64,000 bases of DNA from contig OX388344.1 of the NCBI GenBank assembly GCA_947579665.1, positions 8,612,346 to 8,676,345 of the forward strand, given 5' to 3'. This document shows, piece by piece, positions 33,832 through 46,158 of the stretch; the stretch's first letter is position 1; each line of letters opens with the position of its first letter. Under the pieces are notes generated by a model that was not told the origin of the DNA, did not search any database, and was given only the letters and a program-made list of their open reading frames with translations. This DNA comes from Sympetrum striolatum. Its lineage: Eukaryota; Arthropoda; Insecta; Odonata; Libellulidae. The translations under genes were made by a program, and so were the position numbers.

Positions 33832-33925
33832 GATTTAGATATATATCCCACAAGCCACCAGTGGTATATGGCAGGGGGTACAGTGTCATCACCATTTCTC
33901 ATCTACCCTATTAGCTTCTCTAATA
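33832..33925 (-). mobile_element. LINE 3' tail fragment
   Basis: ATCCCACAAGCCACCAGTGG then TATGGCAGGGGGTACAGTGT. This is the same kind of 3' end as the LINE at 38,917 (CCCTACAAGCCGCCTTTTGG, GTGTGGCAGCGGGTG), a motif widespread at the 3' ends of arthropod CR1-like elements. Confidence 0.65.
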
Positions 33926-34049
33926 GTGGAAAGATCAATCAGAATTAACCATCAATATCCACAGGAAACTTACGCTAAGATGGCTTTTGGAGATTTTAAA
34001 CCTATAATACTGTAACAAGTCACTTGCTGTCAAACTGCTTTGCAAAAGA

Positions 34050-34173
34050 ATGTTTTCCACAGAATTATGCTCACATTTGAACAGATTAAATGTTAAGTTG
34101 CAAGGTTTTAATAAGACAGTTATTGTTATGACTGCTTTAATTGAAGCATTTGCAGTTGACTTACAAGTTTTCA
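34050..34173 (+). mobile_element. hAT-like transposase fragment
   Basis: Encodes LCSHLNRLNVKLQGFNKTV and MTALIEAFAVDLQVF, resembling the LN.LN.KLQG....V..M...I.AF..KL.LF block of hAT-derived (ZBED/GTF2IRD2-like) proteins. It runs in frame straight into the ABHD11-like exon. Confidence 0.55.
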
Positions 34174-34174
34174 G

Positions 34175-34399
34175 CTTTGATGATATTAGACAAGGAAAGG
34201 GTTTGGTACAGGATAGTATGCTGCGCCTATTTCTGACCACAAATTTGGTCGAGGATAATGGCAACTATAGATGGAGAGTTAACTTGGATGCAATTTCGCA
34301 GAATTTCTTTTCTCATATGATTGAGTTTCCACCTGCGCCACCAAACCCCTTTGAAGGTCCAACGCTTTGCATTGGAGGAGGAAAGTCACATTTTCTAAG
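34175..34399 (+). CDS. Isolated exon similar to ABHD11 (alpha/beta hydrolase)
   Basis: Encodes LVQDSMLRLFLTTNLVEDNG, YRWRVNLDAI, MIEFPPAPPNPFEGPTLCIG and GGKSHFL. This corresponds to human ABHD11 VIQD..VRQHLLTNLVEVDG, FVWRVNLDAL, ..GPTLFLLGGNSQF, the cap/late part of this mitochondrial hydrolase. Acceptor TTTTCAG at 34,168-34,174 (alternative TGGTACAG, exon from 34,212), donor CTAAG|GTACAA. The nucleophile exon (GHSMGG) and the histidine exon (AGHW.H) are not found on either side, so this is either one exon of a gene with very large introns or an orphaned duplicate. Confidence 0.6.
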
Positions 34400-34434
34400 G
34401 TACAATACTAACATTCAATAAGAAGTGAAAATAT

Positions 34435-34560
34435 GCCTGAGACCCAGGTCAGGGTCTCTGCCCAGAATGAGGGAGACCTGGGTTTGAGTCCCAGTTATTT
34501 CACTGTTTTTCACTTCTCGTTCAACTTTTGGTGCAAGGTGCACACTTCCTGTGCCTAGTT
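34435..34560 (+). mobile_element. tRNA-derived SINE fragment
   Basis: CTCTGCCCAGAATGAGGGAG then ACCTGGGTTTGAGTCCCAG, a clear B box with a pairing T-arm stem, followed by a TTCACTTCTCGTTC body. The A box is weak. A different body from the family at 24,310. Confidence 0.6.
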
Positions 34561-36329
34561 TAGTTTCTTTCTTCGAATGCCTTGCGTGATTGTAATTTTC
34601 TTCAGATAATCATAGCGTAATATTTTATTTCATTAGTCTATTTATGGAATATGGTTAGAGCAAATCCGCAACAACAACCCTCATGCATTTTAAAATTTGA
34701 CATATTCTTTTAACTAATAATATTTAACTAAAGCGACGAACTACGTTTTAAAATTGATGGATTCCTACAAAATTAACCTTCCTAACTTTTTTAAATTCTT
34801 ACTTATTCAATGTAATTTATTCTTCAATTTAACAATAAATGTTATGATATATATGTGTTGCAGTCATCAATATTAAAGGGAGCCGGAAATTATATGAAGG
34901 TGGAAAATGTTGGGTCTCCTCGTAACGAATAAAGAGGAATCTGCTTCTACCTTACAGCCACTGCCCTTTTCAAAATATAATACCTCACTATATACCAAAA
35001 AAATTCCAGAAATCGCTGATATAGCATTCCCTGGGACCTCACGATAAGAGCCAACCTTATCTCTCAGCCATACGGTGTTGCCACGTCCAGTATTTCAAAG
35101 CCCTCAATCTTATGCAGCTACAACTATGCCGTTCAATTTTTGTGGGGAGCTGTACCATATATACCACTGAATGAAATGCAAGAGTCTTGGAGCTATCAAT
35201 AAATACCATTGCGTCAAGTCTTTCAGATTTTTTTGCAAGAGTTTCCAATGACTTAAAGTTTTTAGATATCCTCTGTAGTCTACATTTAATGCTAATTTGC
35301 CACTACGCAAATTAAATTTATGGAAATAAATGATAGGTAATTATTATATTGTGGGTGCATTGAACAATTGTATAATAGTCCAGAAAAAATTGTACATCAT
35401 CATTTAATAAATAAAAACCAAGTTATCAAATAAGACATTGCTCAGTTAATATTTCTTCAATGCCAATTTACATATGCAGATTAAGTATCTTTCAAAGGGA
35501 TACTTTAGAAAATCCCTCACTAATTAATGCATGGATATACATTTGAAATATCTCTTAGATTGTTCAATTTACTGTGGTTATCTCATATACCAAATATCAA
35601 CAATATTTCATCAAATCTGTTTCTTTCGCCACTGGGGTTTCATTCCAAAATTGTCCTACAGCTGCTAAGATCTTTTCAAGGGCACATTGGTTGAAATAAA
35701 TCTATCCAAAATTTGTATTGCAGGTTCGAAGTTTTTATTTAGAGTAAACTATATTCAATTACAACATTGAATTACAAGATTTCTATTATTTTTTTGACTA
35801 TCCTTTGCCTGTTTTAGGAAAACTTAAATAGATTTGAGAATTACATTTTTCCATTTAGTTATATTTTCATATTATTTGGATACGATTAAATTCCTGAAAA
35901 TAAAATTGAAGCATGCATATTGAACTATTTACAATCTGACAATGGCTAATATTTAAGGATCATAGCTTTACTCTCATATTTAATATGAGACAGAATCCAT
36001 ATTTAAAAGGGGTTTGTTGTCAAGACTTCGTAACTTCATTTTTAATACTTACTTTTGGTAACAAAGCAAATAGTTTGCAATCATAAAATTTGCATGAAGA
36101 TCACATTCAAAAGTAGGCTTAGAAGTAGAAAAAATACTATGTTACATTTGATACCGAGAAAAATTCACTCTTGAATATTAAAGAAATCATAAAATTTTGA
36201 TGACAGAAAATTAAAATATTTCTTTAGGACACCAAATGTACTTTAGTCATTGTAAGGTACTCTTTCAGCAATTTTTTCATCTTTAATCTGGACTGCAAAG
36301 AGGAAGAGTATCAATGCTCCAGGAACTTA
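34561..36329. other. Unrecognised sequence
   Basis: AT-rich. The minus-strand frames at 35,310-35,057 overlap each other in two phases and resemble a decayed coding region, but I cannot name it. No ABHD11 3' exon was found here. Confidence 0.35.
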
Positions 36330-36830
36330 AATATTTTTGGAGCACCACAACTTCAACAGGATTCTAATGAGAACGGAGATTTGCATGACAAGGAGTTTAC
36401 TTCGAAACTACTTTCGATCATCTAAAGTGTTGATTGGTGTGGTGTACACACCTCCAAACTCAGGGGCCTCAAAGTATCAAACCTACTCTAATGTTATGAT
36501 GCTAGGTGATTACAACTTGCCTAATTTTAAGGATTGGGAACTCTTACAAGATGATAGTTTTGTTAATAACATTTCCTTCTCATCCAAAGTTCGCTCACTA
36601 CTTGAGACCTTCTCATTTCATCAACTAGTTCCAGTCCACAATGTGTTCAATAGATATGTGAAAATGTTGAACTTGTTCTTCTACAGATCTGAATTGCAAA
36701 CAGTTGTGGTGTCTCTGGAAGAATTGCCATTAGTGGAATGTGAAGTTTACCATCCTAGACTTGGCATTCTAGTCTCCCTTCCAAAAGGTACCATGGTGGA
36801 AGACTTCTCTTTGTCTTATTAAGATTATAA
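36330..36830 (+). mobile_element. LINE fragment, APE endonuclease C-terminal half
   Basis: One 161-codon frame reads VLIGVVYTPPNSGASKYQTY, then VMMLGDYNLPNFKDWELL, FHQLVPVHNVFNRYVKMLNL and FFYRSEL. These are the VVYRPP, MLGDFN.P and LDLFF motifs of the LINE apurinic endonuclease; the last is LNLFF here, so the usual catalytic aspartate position reads N. The frame is short of both the N-terminal motifs and the RT. Confidence 0.82.
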
Positions 36831-38639
36831 TAACAGTGACTTTTGTAGCACCTCTTTTGTTTGCCATTCGTCGAGACTGTGCGGTGACGTCGGAGACTTC
36901 AACTGTCGGAACTGTTGTGTCGGGTCGAGGCTTTCGAGGCGAACTCTGGAGAGGCAATGCGCCGAGGGGAGAATTGTCAGGCCTTATATTGTAAGGGGAT
37001 GGAGGGGCGTTAGGGGGAAGGAGCGATAGATGAGAAAAAGTTGAAGAAGGTTCTCCTTGCGAATTTGTTCGAATGGATTTTAAAGGTTCATTACATTCCC
37101 TTTCCTTTATGTGTCACTACGCCAATTTGAATTTTCAACAAGCGATTGGTCGCAAATAAAGCATTGCTATACCCAATTACTTCAAAGCACCTTTCCTCTC
37201 ACGAATTGTCTCTTTCTTGCTTCGGAAAACATTCATGTGATACGATTCGACTACAGGGACTGCGATCAATCACGTACCAGTGCTTCGTTCCACTAACATT
37301 TATTATCACCGATCCCATAAACGAGAGGCAACGGCATTTTCTTTAACACGAGAATTATGATGTAAATTGATTAATATCTCAGACTAAAATCATTACGACT
37401 AAAGCGAGGCAACTTCTGACCACAATAAGCGGTAATCATAGAAATAATCATGAAATTTTAACTCGAAAAATAGGAAAACTCGAACGAATATTTAGTGACA
37501 ATATTTGGGATGTAATTGTGTCGAATTTTTCTGGAATTCTCGAATAACGTCATTTCTTCTTAACGGAAGAGGAAAAGATATTGATGCAGCCAAGAGTCTG
37601 ATCGGAGAATTAATTCTATGAGGTTTGGGATTCCACGGTGTGAATGGTGGCTACCGATGCATTTGAATCGCCTTTCTTTGGAATTGAGAATTGGAGCTGC
37701 GGTTGCTTTCGTCATAGCCGTGTAAGAATCGGAGGGGTTGTACTGTAATAAGGTATACGCCTTTATTGACGCTTAGCTTTTAGAAATTCGAGGCTAATCG
37801 AATTAATTTGTGCAGGAGAATCGTAACATGAATAAAACCTTATCGTATCCGAGAAATTTATTTTTAAATCATGCCTTCCAGTGAGGTCCTCATCACAATA
37901 TTTTGAACAGCGTGAGTTAATAAGCACGCTGTTAAACCGACGCCTGGTCTTTTTCGTTTCTCTCCCGAAATTGAATTGTCGCTCTCAAACGCCTTCTCCC
38001 GTGTTCTTTACGCGTGCAAAACGTCGCCGCGTAGAATGGGCGGCAGCTTAAATGAGGCAGCGGAATATTCGAATTCATATTGAGTGATACCTTATCCTTA
38101 TAACATTCGGTATCACAATTGCTGGGAGGCTTTTTGAGTGGAGGGGGAAAAGATTTTGGTTTTAGAATACATAATCATTCTGATTTATATAATCCTATTC
38201 TTCAAATATACCTTCATGATGGGATGTAACGAATTAAAGGTAATCGGAGTACTTGTAACAATTACATTTTTGGCCATTTTTACTTGTAATCGTTACATTA
38301 AAAAAGGAATTTTTACTTGTAATCTACTGCAAAGGCCGTGCGAGTAATCGTTACATCTGAGTAATCGTTAAATTTGAGTAATCGAAAGTGAGCATTTGAA
38401 TTCCTCGCGCGCTAGTCGCATCGAGAGGCAGTTCCAACTACATTGTTCACCCTGAAACCGGACTTTTCTTCTCTTGGAAGGAAAGGGGCGAAGGAAAGGA
38501 GGGATATGGCTGTTGACTCTGCTACAAAGTATTGCTGAAATATTTGTGCTGCGCTGGAGGTATAAATGAATTTCCTACGAGGACTGAACGCGGTAGGTCC
38601 TCTCCGGAAGAATAACTACAGATGTACATATTTGAGCGG
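36831..38639. other. Unassigned; contains a GC-richer patch
   Basis: 36,870-37,030 is distinctly CpG-rich for the window (GTGCGGTGACGTCGGAGACT, TCGGGTCGAGGCTTTCGAGG). It could be a promoter or a captured fragment. No coding exon recognised. Confidence 0.35.
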
Positions 38640-38865
38640 TCTCCAGGCTAAGCTGGCTGAAAAGATTATCGTACCCAGGTAATGAAGCCATTAGTTGTTT
38701 CCCTAACAATTTTGCAAGCAGAGAAGAATATGTTTATTCGGTTTCTTCAGCCAACCATCAAAGGATTATTACATGAACTCGATAAGACAATGCCCTTGTG
38801 TACTGTAGGCCACTGGCAAGAGCGTTGCTTCAGGGAGTTGAAACAAGGTTTTGCAACGTACTGAA
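38640..38865 (+). mobile_element. hAT-family transposase fragment
   Basis: Frame from 38,682: MKPLVVSLTILQAEKNMF, then FLQPTIKGLLHELDK. It matches the MKPLA.ALDILQGE....GYLLPTI..L...L segment before the catalytic C-terminus of hAT/ZBED proteins. About 60 codons, bounded by stops. Confidence 0.65.
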
Positions 38866-38916
38866 GGAAAATAAACCAACCATTGAAGTAGGGCTGATAC
38901 CTTCTGTAAAGTTCAC

Positions 38917-40390
38917 ATCTACATCTACATTAATACCCTACAAGCCGCCTTTTGGCGTGTGGCAGCGGGTGTAAACACCTGTTTGTATCTAAACTACTTC
39001 CTTATTCGGTTATTGTCGCGTATCGTTCGCGGAAAGAATGATTTTTTAAACGATTCGTCCTAGCATCTATTCCTCTTAACTTACGGTCATTATCGGATCA
39101 ACCAAGGTAGCAGGGGGGGCATGATACCGATTGTATCTTCCGAAAATGTAGTTTCCCTGAATTTATTAAGCAAACGCAGCCTAGCTTCCAATCTCCTTTC
39201 TTTCAAGGATTCCCAACCTACGTCTGAGAGCATTTTTGTGCTTTTTTATCGTAGCATTCCTTAACAAAACGAACCGCTTTACGCTGCACTTTCTCGAGTT
39301 CGCGCGTACAAGTTTCATCCGCCGAATCCCATATACTTGCCGCATATTCCATTTGGGGTCTGACCAAGGTAAAATAACATCGCTCTCTCACATTTTCATC
39401 GCATTTACCGACAATACGCTTAATAAGCCAAGCCTTTTACTTGCTTTGCCTCAGATTTTTCAATTATGCGTGCTCCAATTTAAGTTATTAGTAATGTTGA
39501 TTCCGAGATATTCAACTGAATATACTACTTTTAGATTAATTCCATTAATTTTGTATGGGTGATTTGAACGCAATTTTTTCTTTTCGAAGAAATTAACTAC
39601 GGAGCATTTACCCACGTTAATATCTAATTCCCATTTTTTGCACCACCTTTGGATGAGGACTAAATCGTTTGAGAGAGATGTCCGGTCTTCCTCGTTTGTT
39701 ATTTCCCTAAATATAACCGAGTCATCCGCAATCTCCTCTATCGAATGCTTTTTTGAAATCGAGGAAAATAGCGTCCACTTCCTTTTTACTCTCGGCAGAC
39801 TTTAAGATATCGTGTACAAATAGAGCAAATTGGGTTTCACGTGATCTAGACTTTCGAAAATCATGCTGGTTCACGTCGAGGAATTGATATCTATCTAAAA
39901 AAATCCCATGAGTGAGCTTACGACGATATGTTCCATTACCTTCGGAAAGCGAAGTTAATGATATGGGTCTATAATTTCCTGTGTCCTCCTTTAATCCGCT
40001 TTTGTAAACAGGAGTAATATTAGCTAATTTCCAATCGGATGGGACCCTACCTTCATTTATAGATTTAAAAAATATAATTTTGAGATAAGGGGCGACGCTT
40101 TCTGCCAGTTCTTTAAGCACTCTTGCCGGAATGCCTTCTGGCCCTGGCGACTTATTGGGCTCAAATTTGCGTAAGATTTTAACTATACCATCTGTCGTCA
40201 AACTTATATTTGGCATGGAATCCAGTATATTAACCTTAGGGAGGATTTCTATGTTAAAATCTGACGTGAATACGCTGTGGTAAAATTCGTTTAGAATGTT
40301 CGCTTTCCTCTTCGAATCACAGGTAATGTTACCTTCGATATTCCTTATCGAGCTCACTGTTTGTACAGCTAACAGCAAAAAAAAGTTACC
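38917..40390 (-). mobile_element. CR1/Jockey-like LINE, 5'-truncated, with RT
   Basis: The minus strand from about 40,378 encodes ILNEFYHSVFTSDF, FEPNKSPGPEGIPARVLKEL, EGRVPSDWKLANITPVYKSG, GNYRPISLTSLSEG, FLDRYQFLDVNQHDFRKSRS and DAIFLDFKKAFDR, i.e. the RT fingers and first palm motifs. After frame changes it continues LIQRWCKKWELDIN, YLGINITNNLNW, RPQMEYAASIWDSADE and LEKVQRKAVRFVKECYD. The YADD box is lost, with VIFREITNEED nearby. The 3' end carries the ACAAGCCGCCTTTTGGCGTG tail and (TAGATG)n. Inactive. Confidence 0.92.
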
Positions 40391-43300
40391 ACCCCTGACC
40401 CACCAAGAAAAACTAAGTCCAAATTTCGGGCCGGCGAGCGTTTCTCTCGAGAAGAGAGGGAGAGAAAAGAAAGGACATAGTCCGTTACGCTAGCTCTGCT
40501 CTCGCGTTTGGATGGAGAATTTTCGTTATTTATATAAATATCATTTATTAGTATCCATTATCTGCCACAGCATTTGATGTGTTAACGCGTACTGTTGTAT
40601 TTGACGATGATCAACTGGAAAATAACTAAAGAAATTAATTGAATTGAATGCAGCAATCAAAGTAACTCTCACTTTGCTTTTCGATAACACATTTCCAAAA
40701 CAATACAAATGAATTTAACTGAATACAACATTCGGCATCAAATTAACTCACATTTCGTTTTTCGAAAATTGATCATTTAAATCACTTTCAAATATTGATT
40801 ATGCTCATCAATGTGAACAAAACCAGCAACTTTTCTCTTCTTCTTAATTTCAAATAGGCCAAAACGCAGGATCTTGGACTCAACTACGGCATTTTTCGTC
40901 AGGGGGACCGGTTGTTTATACTCACAAAATTTACGAAGATTTTCGTGTATTTCGTGTAAAATCTCGAAAATTCAATTCGAAAACAATAATAATATACGAC
41001 CAGAATAAGGTTTTTTATTCATTTTCTTTGCTATTGGTTCTTGCCTCAATGTCATGTGACCATTGTTTTTAATTTAATTTTGCAAAAGAAATAAAGCCTG
41101 CTGCGATAAAAATGAACTTTACGTGCATTTCTTACAGAAATGCTTTGACTCGTCTGGGATCGAAGCAAGGACGAAGTGTCACCATTTTTATAATAGATAC
41201 ACTTTCGTATTTCATATTTCGTAAATATATTTGAATGCAACGTTCTGTAAAAATTTCAAGGCAATCGACCGAGTGGTTTTTGAGTTTTGCGGCCACAGAC
41301 ACACGCAGGCGCAATTTTTATATATAAGATATGTGCATAATTCGGTGGATTACTATAATTTGATTGCTTTTACAAACCTTTCGTTTAACTTTCCCAATTG
41401 AAAAGCGTTCTATTATCAAGAGAAATAACTAAGGAATAAACTCAGGGAAATATAAGTTCCACAACTTCCACACAAAAAGTCGTGTAACTTTGACGAAGTT
41501 GTTTATTTCCTTATGTTTAGTTACCTATGAAGTTCCTCACAGTTAAAGCTCATCCGATTGATTTAAATAAGGAATATTTTTTTCTAGATTACTGTATCCC
41601 GTTACTCTCATGACTCCTATAGACTGTGTATTCCATGACTTTGTAAAATTAAATTATCCTTATAACAACACCGTAGAAAATTTACACAATTAGCTTCGAC
41701 GCTTACTAGCACCATCTTCAACATTCACATAAATACGCGATCCTCCATATGGCGTGTGCCTGGAAAAAGAAGAAAGAATAAGAGGGAACAAAAGTGTGAC
41801 CTGCAGGTGAAAGGGTAGAATTCCTGGAAAACTGTTAAACAGGACAAAACGAAATAGGTGGGGGAGAAGGGCAAGATTTCCTTCCGTTGCCAAAGGGGAA
41901 TGGAAAGGAAAAACTTTCTCGTTGGGAGAAGAGGATTTGAGTTGCAATTTGCTTGATTCATTTTGATGTTATCTAAAATAATATGTCCGCTATCCTTCTC
42001 TGATATATGTATACTTTTTAGCTCGCAATTAAAAGAATGACTCGAAGAATTAAATCTCTCATAAAGTGGGACTGCAGAGCATCAGATTTGATATTTTGTA
42101 TGTTCTTCAGCCTATAACTTACGAGATCTCACTGTTTATCTGATGTGGATTGAAAGAAAATAATCATAAATCACTTGATGAAACCACTGTCCTTAAAATT
42201 GGATCCATGGATTCCTTATTGTTTCAAAGTAATGGCTTCCAGTAAATACTGTAGTAAATGGCCAGCGGTAGACGTCCTTTTGGTAAAATTCTCGAAACAT
42301 TATTTCTCAAAAGTTACTCCTCTCGTATTTTTAGCTATTTACTGATCCACCAATCAACTCCGAAGTGTATTAGAATTTATTTCGAAGTTCTAAGTAATTT
42401 AAGAAGACTATCTTTTATTTTATCAGTTATGAAAAATGATAAGAGCGCTATCCGTTGAATTGTCACTTTTGCATGACAATGGGTTAATCGACTTCTAACC
42501 AAATTTAAGACTTAGCTAGGGGTATTACTTATTAGTACTCGACGCAGGATGAGCAAGTAATTGCGTGTGTGTTACAGTAATGACGATTATAATTGTGTTT
42601 AAATACGTATTTAAATGACATCCTTATTTTGTATTTTATAAACGAGGTGAGATCGACTAGCAAATTTTATAAGTGAATCAAGATGAGTTGAACGTTTTGG
42701 CTATCATCAACACTGAGAGAAAAAATGTATTCACTTGCTTTAGGTGGTTTTTTTATATTAATTTTAAAGGTTCTTAAAATCTACGAAACTAATAACTGTG
42801 TCTATCATTTAATGGGATAAAAGAATTGAAAACACTATACATTCAATTATAGTAATGAAAAAGAACCAAAGGAACGCCAGTTTACGCAAATAGCTATTTC
42901 TTAAATTTTCCCGTTTTGTTGTTGATTGATATGTAAGGATATCCCGAAGGTTTATGAAAATCGTTGGTTAGAAGAAATAGCGAAAAAAGCCTGAAAAGAT
43001 GAATGTAAATATTGAGAACGTAATTTTGGAATTAGAATGTTCCGAAGCTTAAATTTCTACGGGAGTGATCTTTCTATGGTTAATATATGTTTAATTTTAC
43101 TCCTGAAGGCAGAGACGGTCCGAGACATGGGCAGTCTGGTAGACCTTCCACAGCGTTTGTGGGCTCTTCTCTGATCCCTTGATCAGTAACCTGCGACCGC
43201 TCCATTGAAGACCCTTTCTCTTTCCTCTCTCACCCCCACGCAGAAGCTCCCTTTGTTTTCTTGAGAAGGAAGGTATGCTTGGTACCGATTAACCGTTATG

Positions 43301-43716
43301 TAGACAAAAACATTAAAAGCAGACGTAGCACCAAAAGGAGGACTTGCCACAGAGATCCGTAGCAATAGATTTAAATGTATTTTTCATGCATGAGCGTTTA
43401 CGTGCAAATATTAAGAGTGGGGTTGTAACAGCCTTAAGTTGTTGGCTCATACCTTTTCCCAATGTTGAAACTCTTAATCGTTATAGTATTTTAAAATTTT
43501 TGACGGAGAAGGTTTAAATAAAGGAATTAAATAATTACAAGCATATTATTCAATTCTTTTTGCGCTTTGCTCGACTCTACACGACTAATCCTTCTAATTT
43601 CATTATCCAAAAGAAATTTTCACACGTAAAATATTAAGCGGTTTGTTAAGAGACTACAGGTTAGATAGCAGTAAGTCCAAAATGATCGGAGCCCTCCGCT
43701 GGGTATCTTATAAGAA
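40391..43716. other. Unassigned; one repeat terminus inside
   Basis: No gene recognised. Open frames at 41,947-41,690 and 43,365-43,183 (minus) match nothing. 41,100-41,330 holds a repeat end, described separately. Confidence 0.35.
41140..41331 (+). repeat. Repeat terminus laid out like a TACGAG last monomer
   Basis: TCGTCTGGGATCGAAGCAAG, then about 100 bases on GTAAAAATTTCAAGGCAATC and TTTTGAGTTTTGCGG, ending TTTTTATATATAAGAT. The order and spacing follow the last TACGAG monomer plus tail (GGAATCGAACC ... GTAAAAATTTCAAGTCAATG ... TAT), but most bases differ. Confidence 0.5.
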
Positions 43717-44795
43717 TACGAGTAAAATGTTGCTTGCATACTGCAAGCAGATCGGCATATTAATTTCATATCGGCATCATTTTGGGAGGGTCCTCAAAAG
43801 AAAATAAAAGGGTTGTAAATTTTCTTAAAATTCGCTGAAATTTCATCGTCTGGCATCGAACCCGGGTCTTCCTGGTAAAATTACTATGCAGCGCAACAAA
43901 AGATAACCATCTCTAACTATGTGTGAAAACTCAATCAGAAATATTGGCTACAACTGCCTCAAAAGACGTTCTAATTTTCACGAATGTAAATGGCTCTCTG
44001 GATTCGAACCAAGGACGATCTTGGAAATCTAAAATTTGTTTCTGAAACCTATAAATGATACTTATATATATACCGAATTTCAAGTATCTATACTATTGGA
44101 AAGGTTTCAAAATAATTCCTAAATATCGGATCAATTTCTGATTGCAGAGACACCTGGTGTCGAACCCAGGAAATATTGTAATCTGAGAATGCAAAGTTTG
44201 ATTTGTAAGGGCTGGCTTTTTTATCATGCAAAGTTTGAAGTCGATAGCATGCCGGGAAGTACCTTAATTTTGTTACCGTTATCTCCGTAAGAAATGCATT
44301 GAGAAGTGCAAATGGCCCTCTGGGATCGAACCAAGGACCATCAGCGAATATGTAAAATTTGATTATGAAATGTATTCATGATCTCCAACTCCATGCCGAG
44401 TTTCAAGTTTCCATGCCATCGGGAAAGGGTCCAAAGAAAATCTTAAAAATCGCCACAATGCATTTTAAACGGCCGATTTTTGCCTCGACCTAGCATCGAA
44501 CCCAATATATTTTTAGTAAAACTCATTTATGTTTTCGATAGATCATGACCATATATATCGGCTCCTTGAGTTTTGAGTCCCTACCTATCCGGCAAGTATT
44601 TTTTAAAAATTCCCGAATATCAAAGCAATGCATTTAAACGGGAAAAATCGGGACTTTGGGGCCCTCTGGAATCGAACCCATGACACTGAGGTTCAAAATC
44701 GCAATTTTTCTGGTGGTTACACGTTATGGCCAATATGTCGTAAAAATTTCAAGTCAATGACGCTTGTGGTTTAGGCTGTGAATTTGTATCCTCTC
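43717..44795 (+). repeat. TACGAG unit 1 (subtype A, tail T1)
   Basis: Head TACGAGTAAAATGTTGC with hairpin; TCGAACC motifs at 43,855, 44,004, 44,160, 44,326, 44,495 and 44,672 (spacings 149, 156, 166, 169, 177); T1 tail. A complete reference copy. Confidence 0.95.
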
Positions 44796-44809
44796 TATAT
44801 ATATATATG

Positions 44810-44899
44810 ATATATGAATGAATCCGGAGAAGCATCTATATATAATAGATATATATATATCTATTATATATAGATGCTTCTCCGGATTCATTCATATAT
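44810..44899. repeat. Perfect 90 bp palindrome at a tail-to-tail junction
   Basis: Two opposed copies of the linker (GAATCCGGAGAAGCATCTAT then ATATAATAGAT) meet at a centre between 44,854 and 44,855, with every base paired. It joins unit 1 (plus) and unit 2 (minus). A (TATAGC)n tract follows at 44,900-44,943. Confidence 0.95.
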
Positions 44900-44946
44900 A
44901 TAGCCATATAGCTATATAGCTATATAGCTATATAGCTATATAGATA

Positions 44947-46082
44947 GGATACAAATTCACAGGCTAAACTACAAGCGTCATTGCCTTGAAAATTTTATGA
45001 CGTATTGGCCATAACGTGAAACCCCCAGGAAAAAAGCGACTTTGATCCTCAGTGTCATAGGTTCGATTCCAGAGTGCCCCAAATTCCCGATTTTTCCCGT
45101 TTAAATGCATTGCCGTGATTTTCGGGAATTTTTAAAAAATACTTTCCGGATACGTAGAGAAATAAAACTCAAGGAGCGTATATTTATGGTCTTGTACTTT
45201 CGAAAACATCAAAGACTATCTCAAAAAATATCCTGGGTTCGATGCTAGGACGATGCAAAGATCTGCCCTTTAAAATACATGGGAGCTGTTTTTCATTATT
45301 TTTTTTGATGGACTTCTCGAAACAATAGGAGGTTCGTGCTCAGCCGGAAAGTATAAGGTAAGAATTGGTTTAAGAAAAAAATTTTTATAAGACCGTACTA
45401 TTCCTGGGTTCGATGCCAGAGCACATTAACATTACTCTTATAAGGAATATAAGGGAAAAGTAAGACTTCGATTGAGGCAGTTGCAGCCAATATTTTTGCT
45501 TGAATTTTCGCACAAAGTTAAAGATTAATATCTTCTATTATGTTGCAAAGGAAGTTTTACCAGAAAGACCCGGGTTCGATGCGGCCGTTTAAAATGCATT
45601 GTGGCGAATTTGAAGATTTTTTTTGGATCCTTTCCCGATAACATGGATACTTGAAACTCGGCACGTGGATATATATGTTTAATATATTTCATAATTAAAT
45701 TTTAGATGTTCGCTGATGGTCCTTGGTTCGATCCCAGAGGGCCATTTGCACTTCTCAATGCATTCCTTACGGAGATAACGGAAACAAAATTTAGGTACTT
45801 CCCGGCATGCTATCAACTTTAAACTTTGCAAGATACAAGAAAAAGTCTTTAGAAATCAATCTTTGCATTCACAGATTACAATATGTCCTGGGTTCGTCAC
45901 CAGGTGTCTCTGCAATCAGAAGTTGATCCGATTTTTAGGAATTATTTGGAAACCTTTGCCAATAATATAGAAATTTGAAATTCGGCATATAGATAGATTT
46001 CGTAAATAACTTTCAGAAACATCTTTTAGATTTCCAATATTGTCCTTGGTTCGAATCCAGAGAGCCATTTACATTCGTGATA

Positions 46083-46085
<3 letters not shown>
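44947..46085 (-). repeat. TACGAG unit 2 (seven monomers, A/B hybrid, head lost)
   Basis: GTTCGA motifs at 45,061, 45,237, 45,408, 45,574, 45,726, 45,892 (GTTCGT) and 46,050. The order is B-type monomers followed by A-type, fused near 45,575-45,595. The head is replaced by (TA)n. Confidence 0.9.

Positions 46086-46157
<72 letters not shown>
46085..46157. repeat. (TA)n microsatellite
   Basis: About 36 uninterrupted TA steps between the truncated unit 2 and the head of unit 3. Confidence 0.97.

Positions 46158-46158
<1 letters not shown>

Noticed and set aside
35620..35700. Possible ABHD11 histidine exon (AHWLK)
   Set aside because: Only HW is shared with the AGHW.H motif, the flanks do not match and a stop follows at once.
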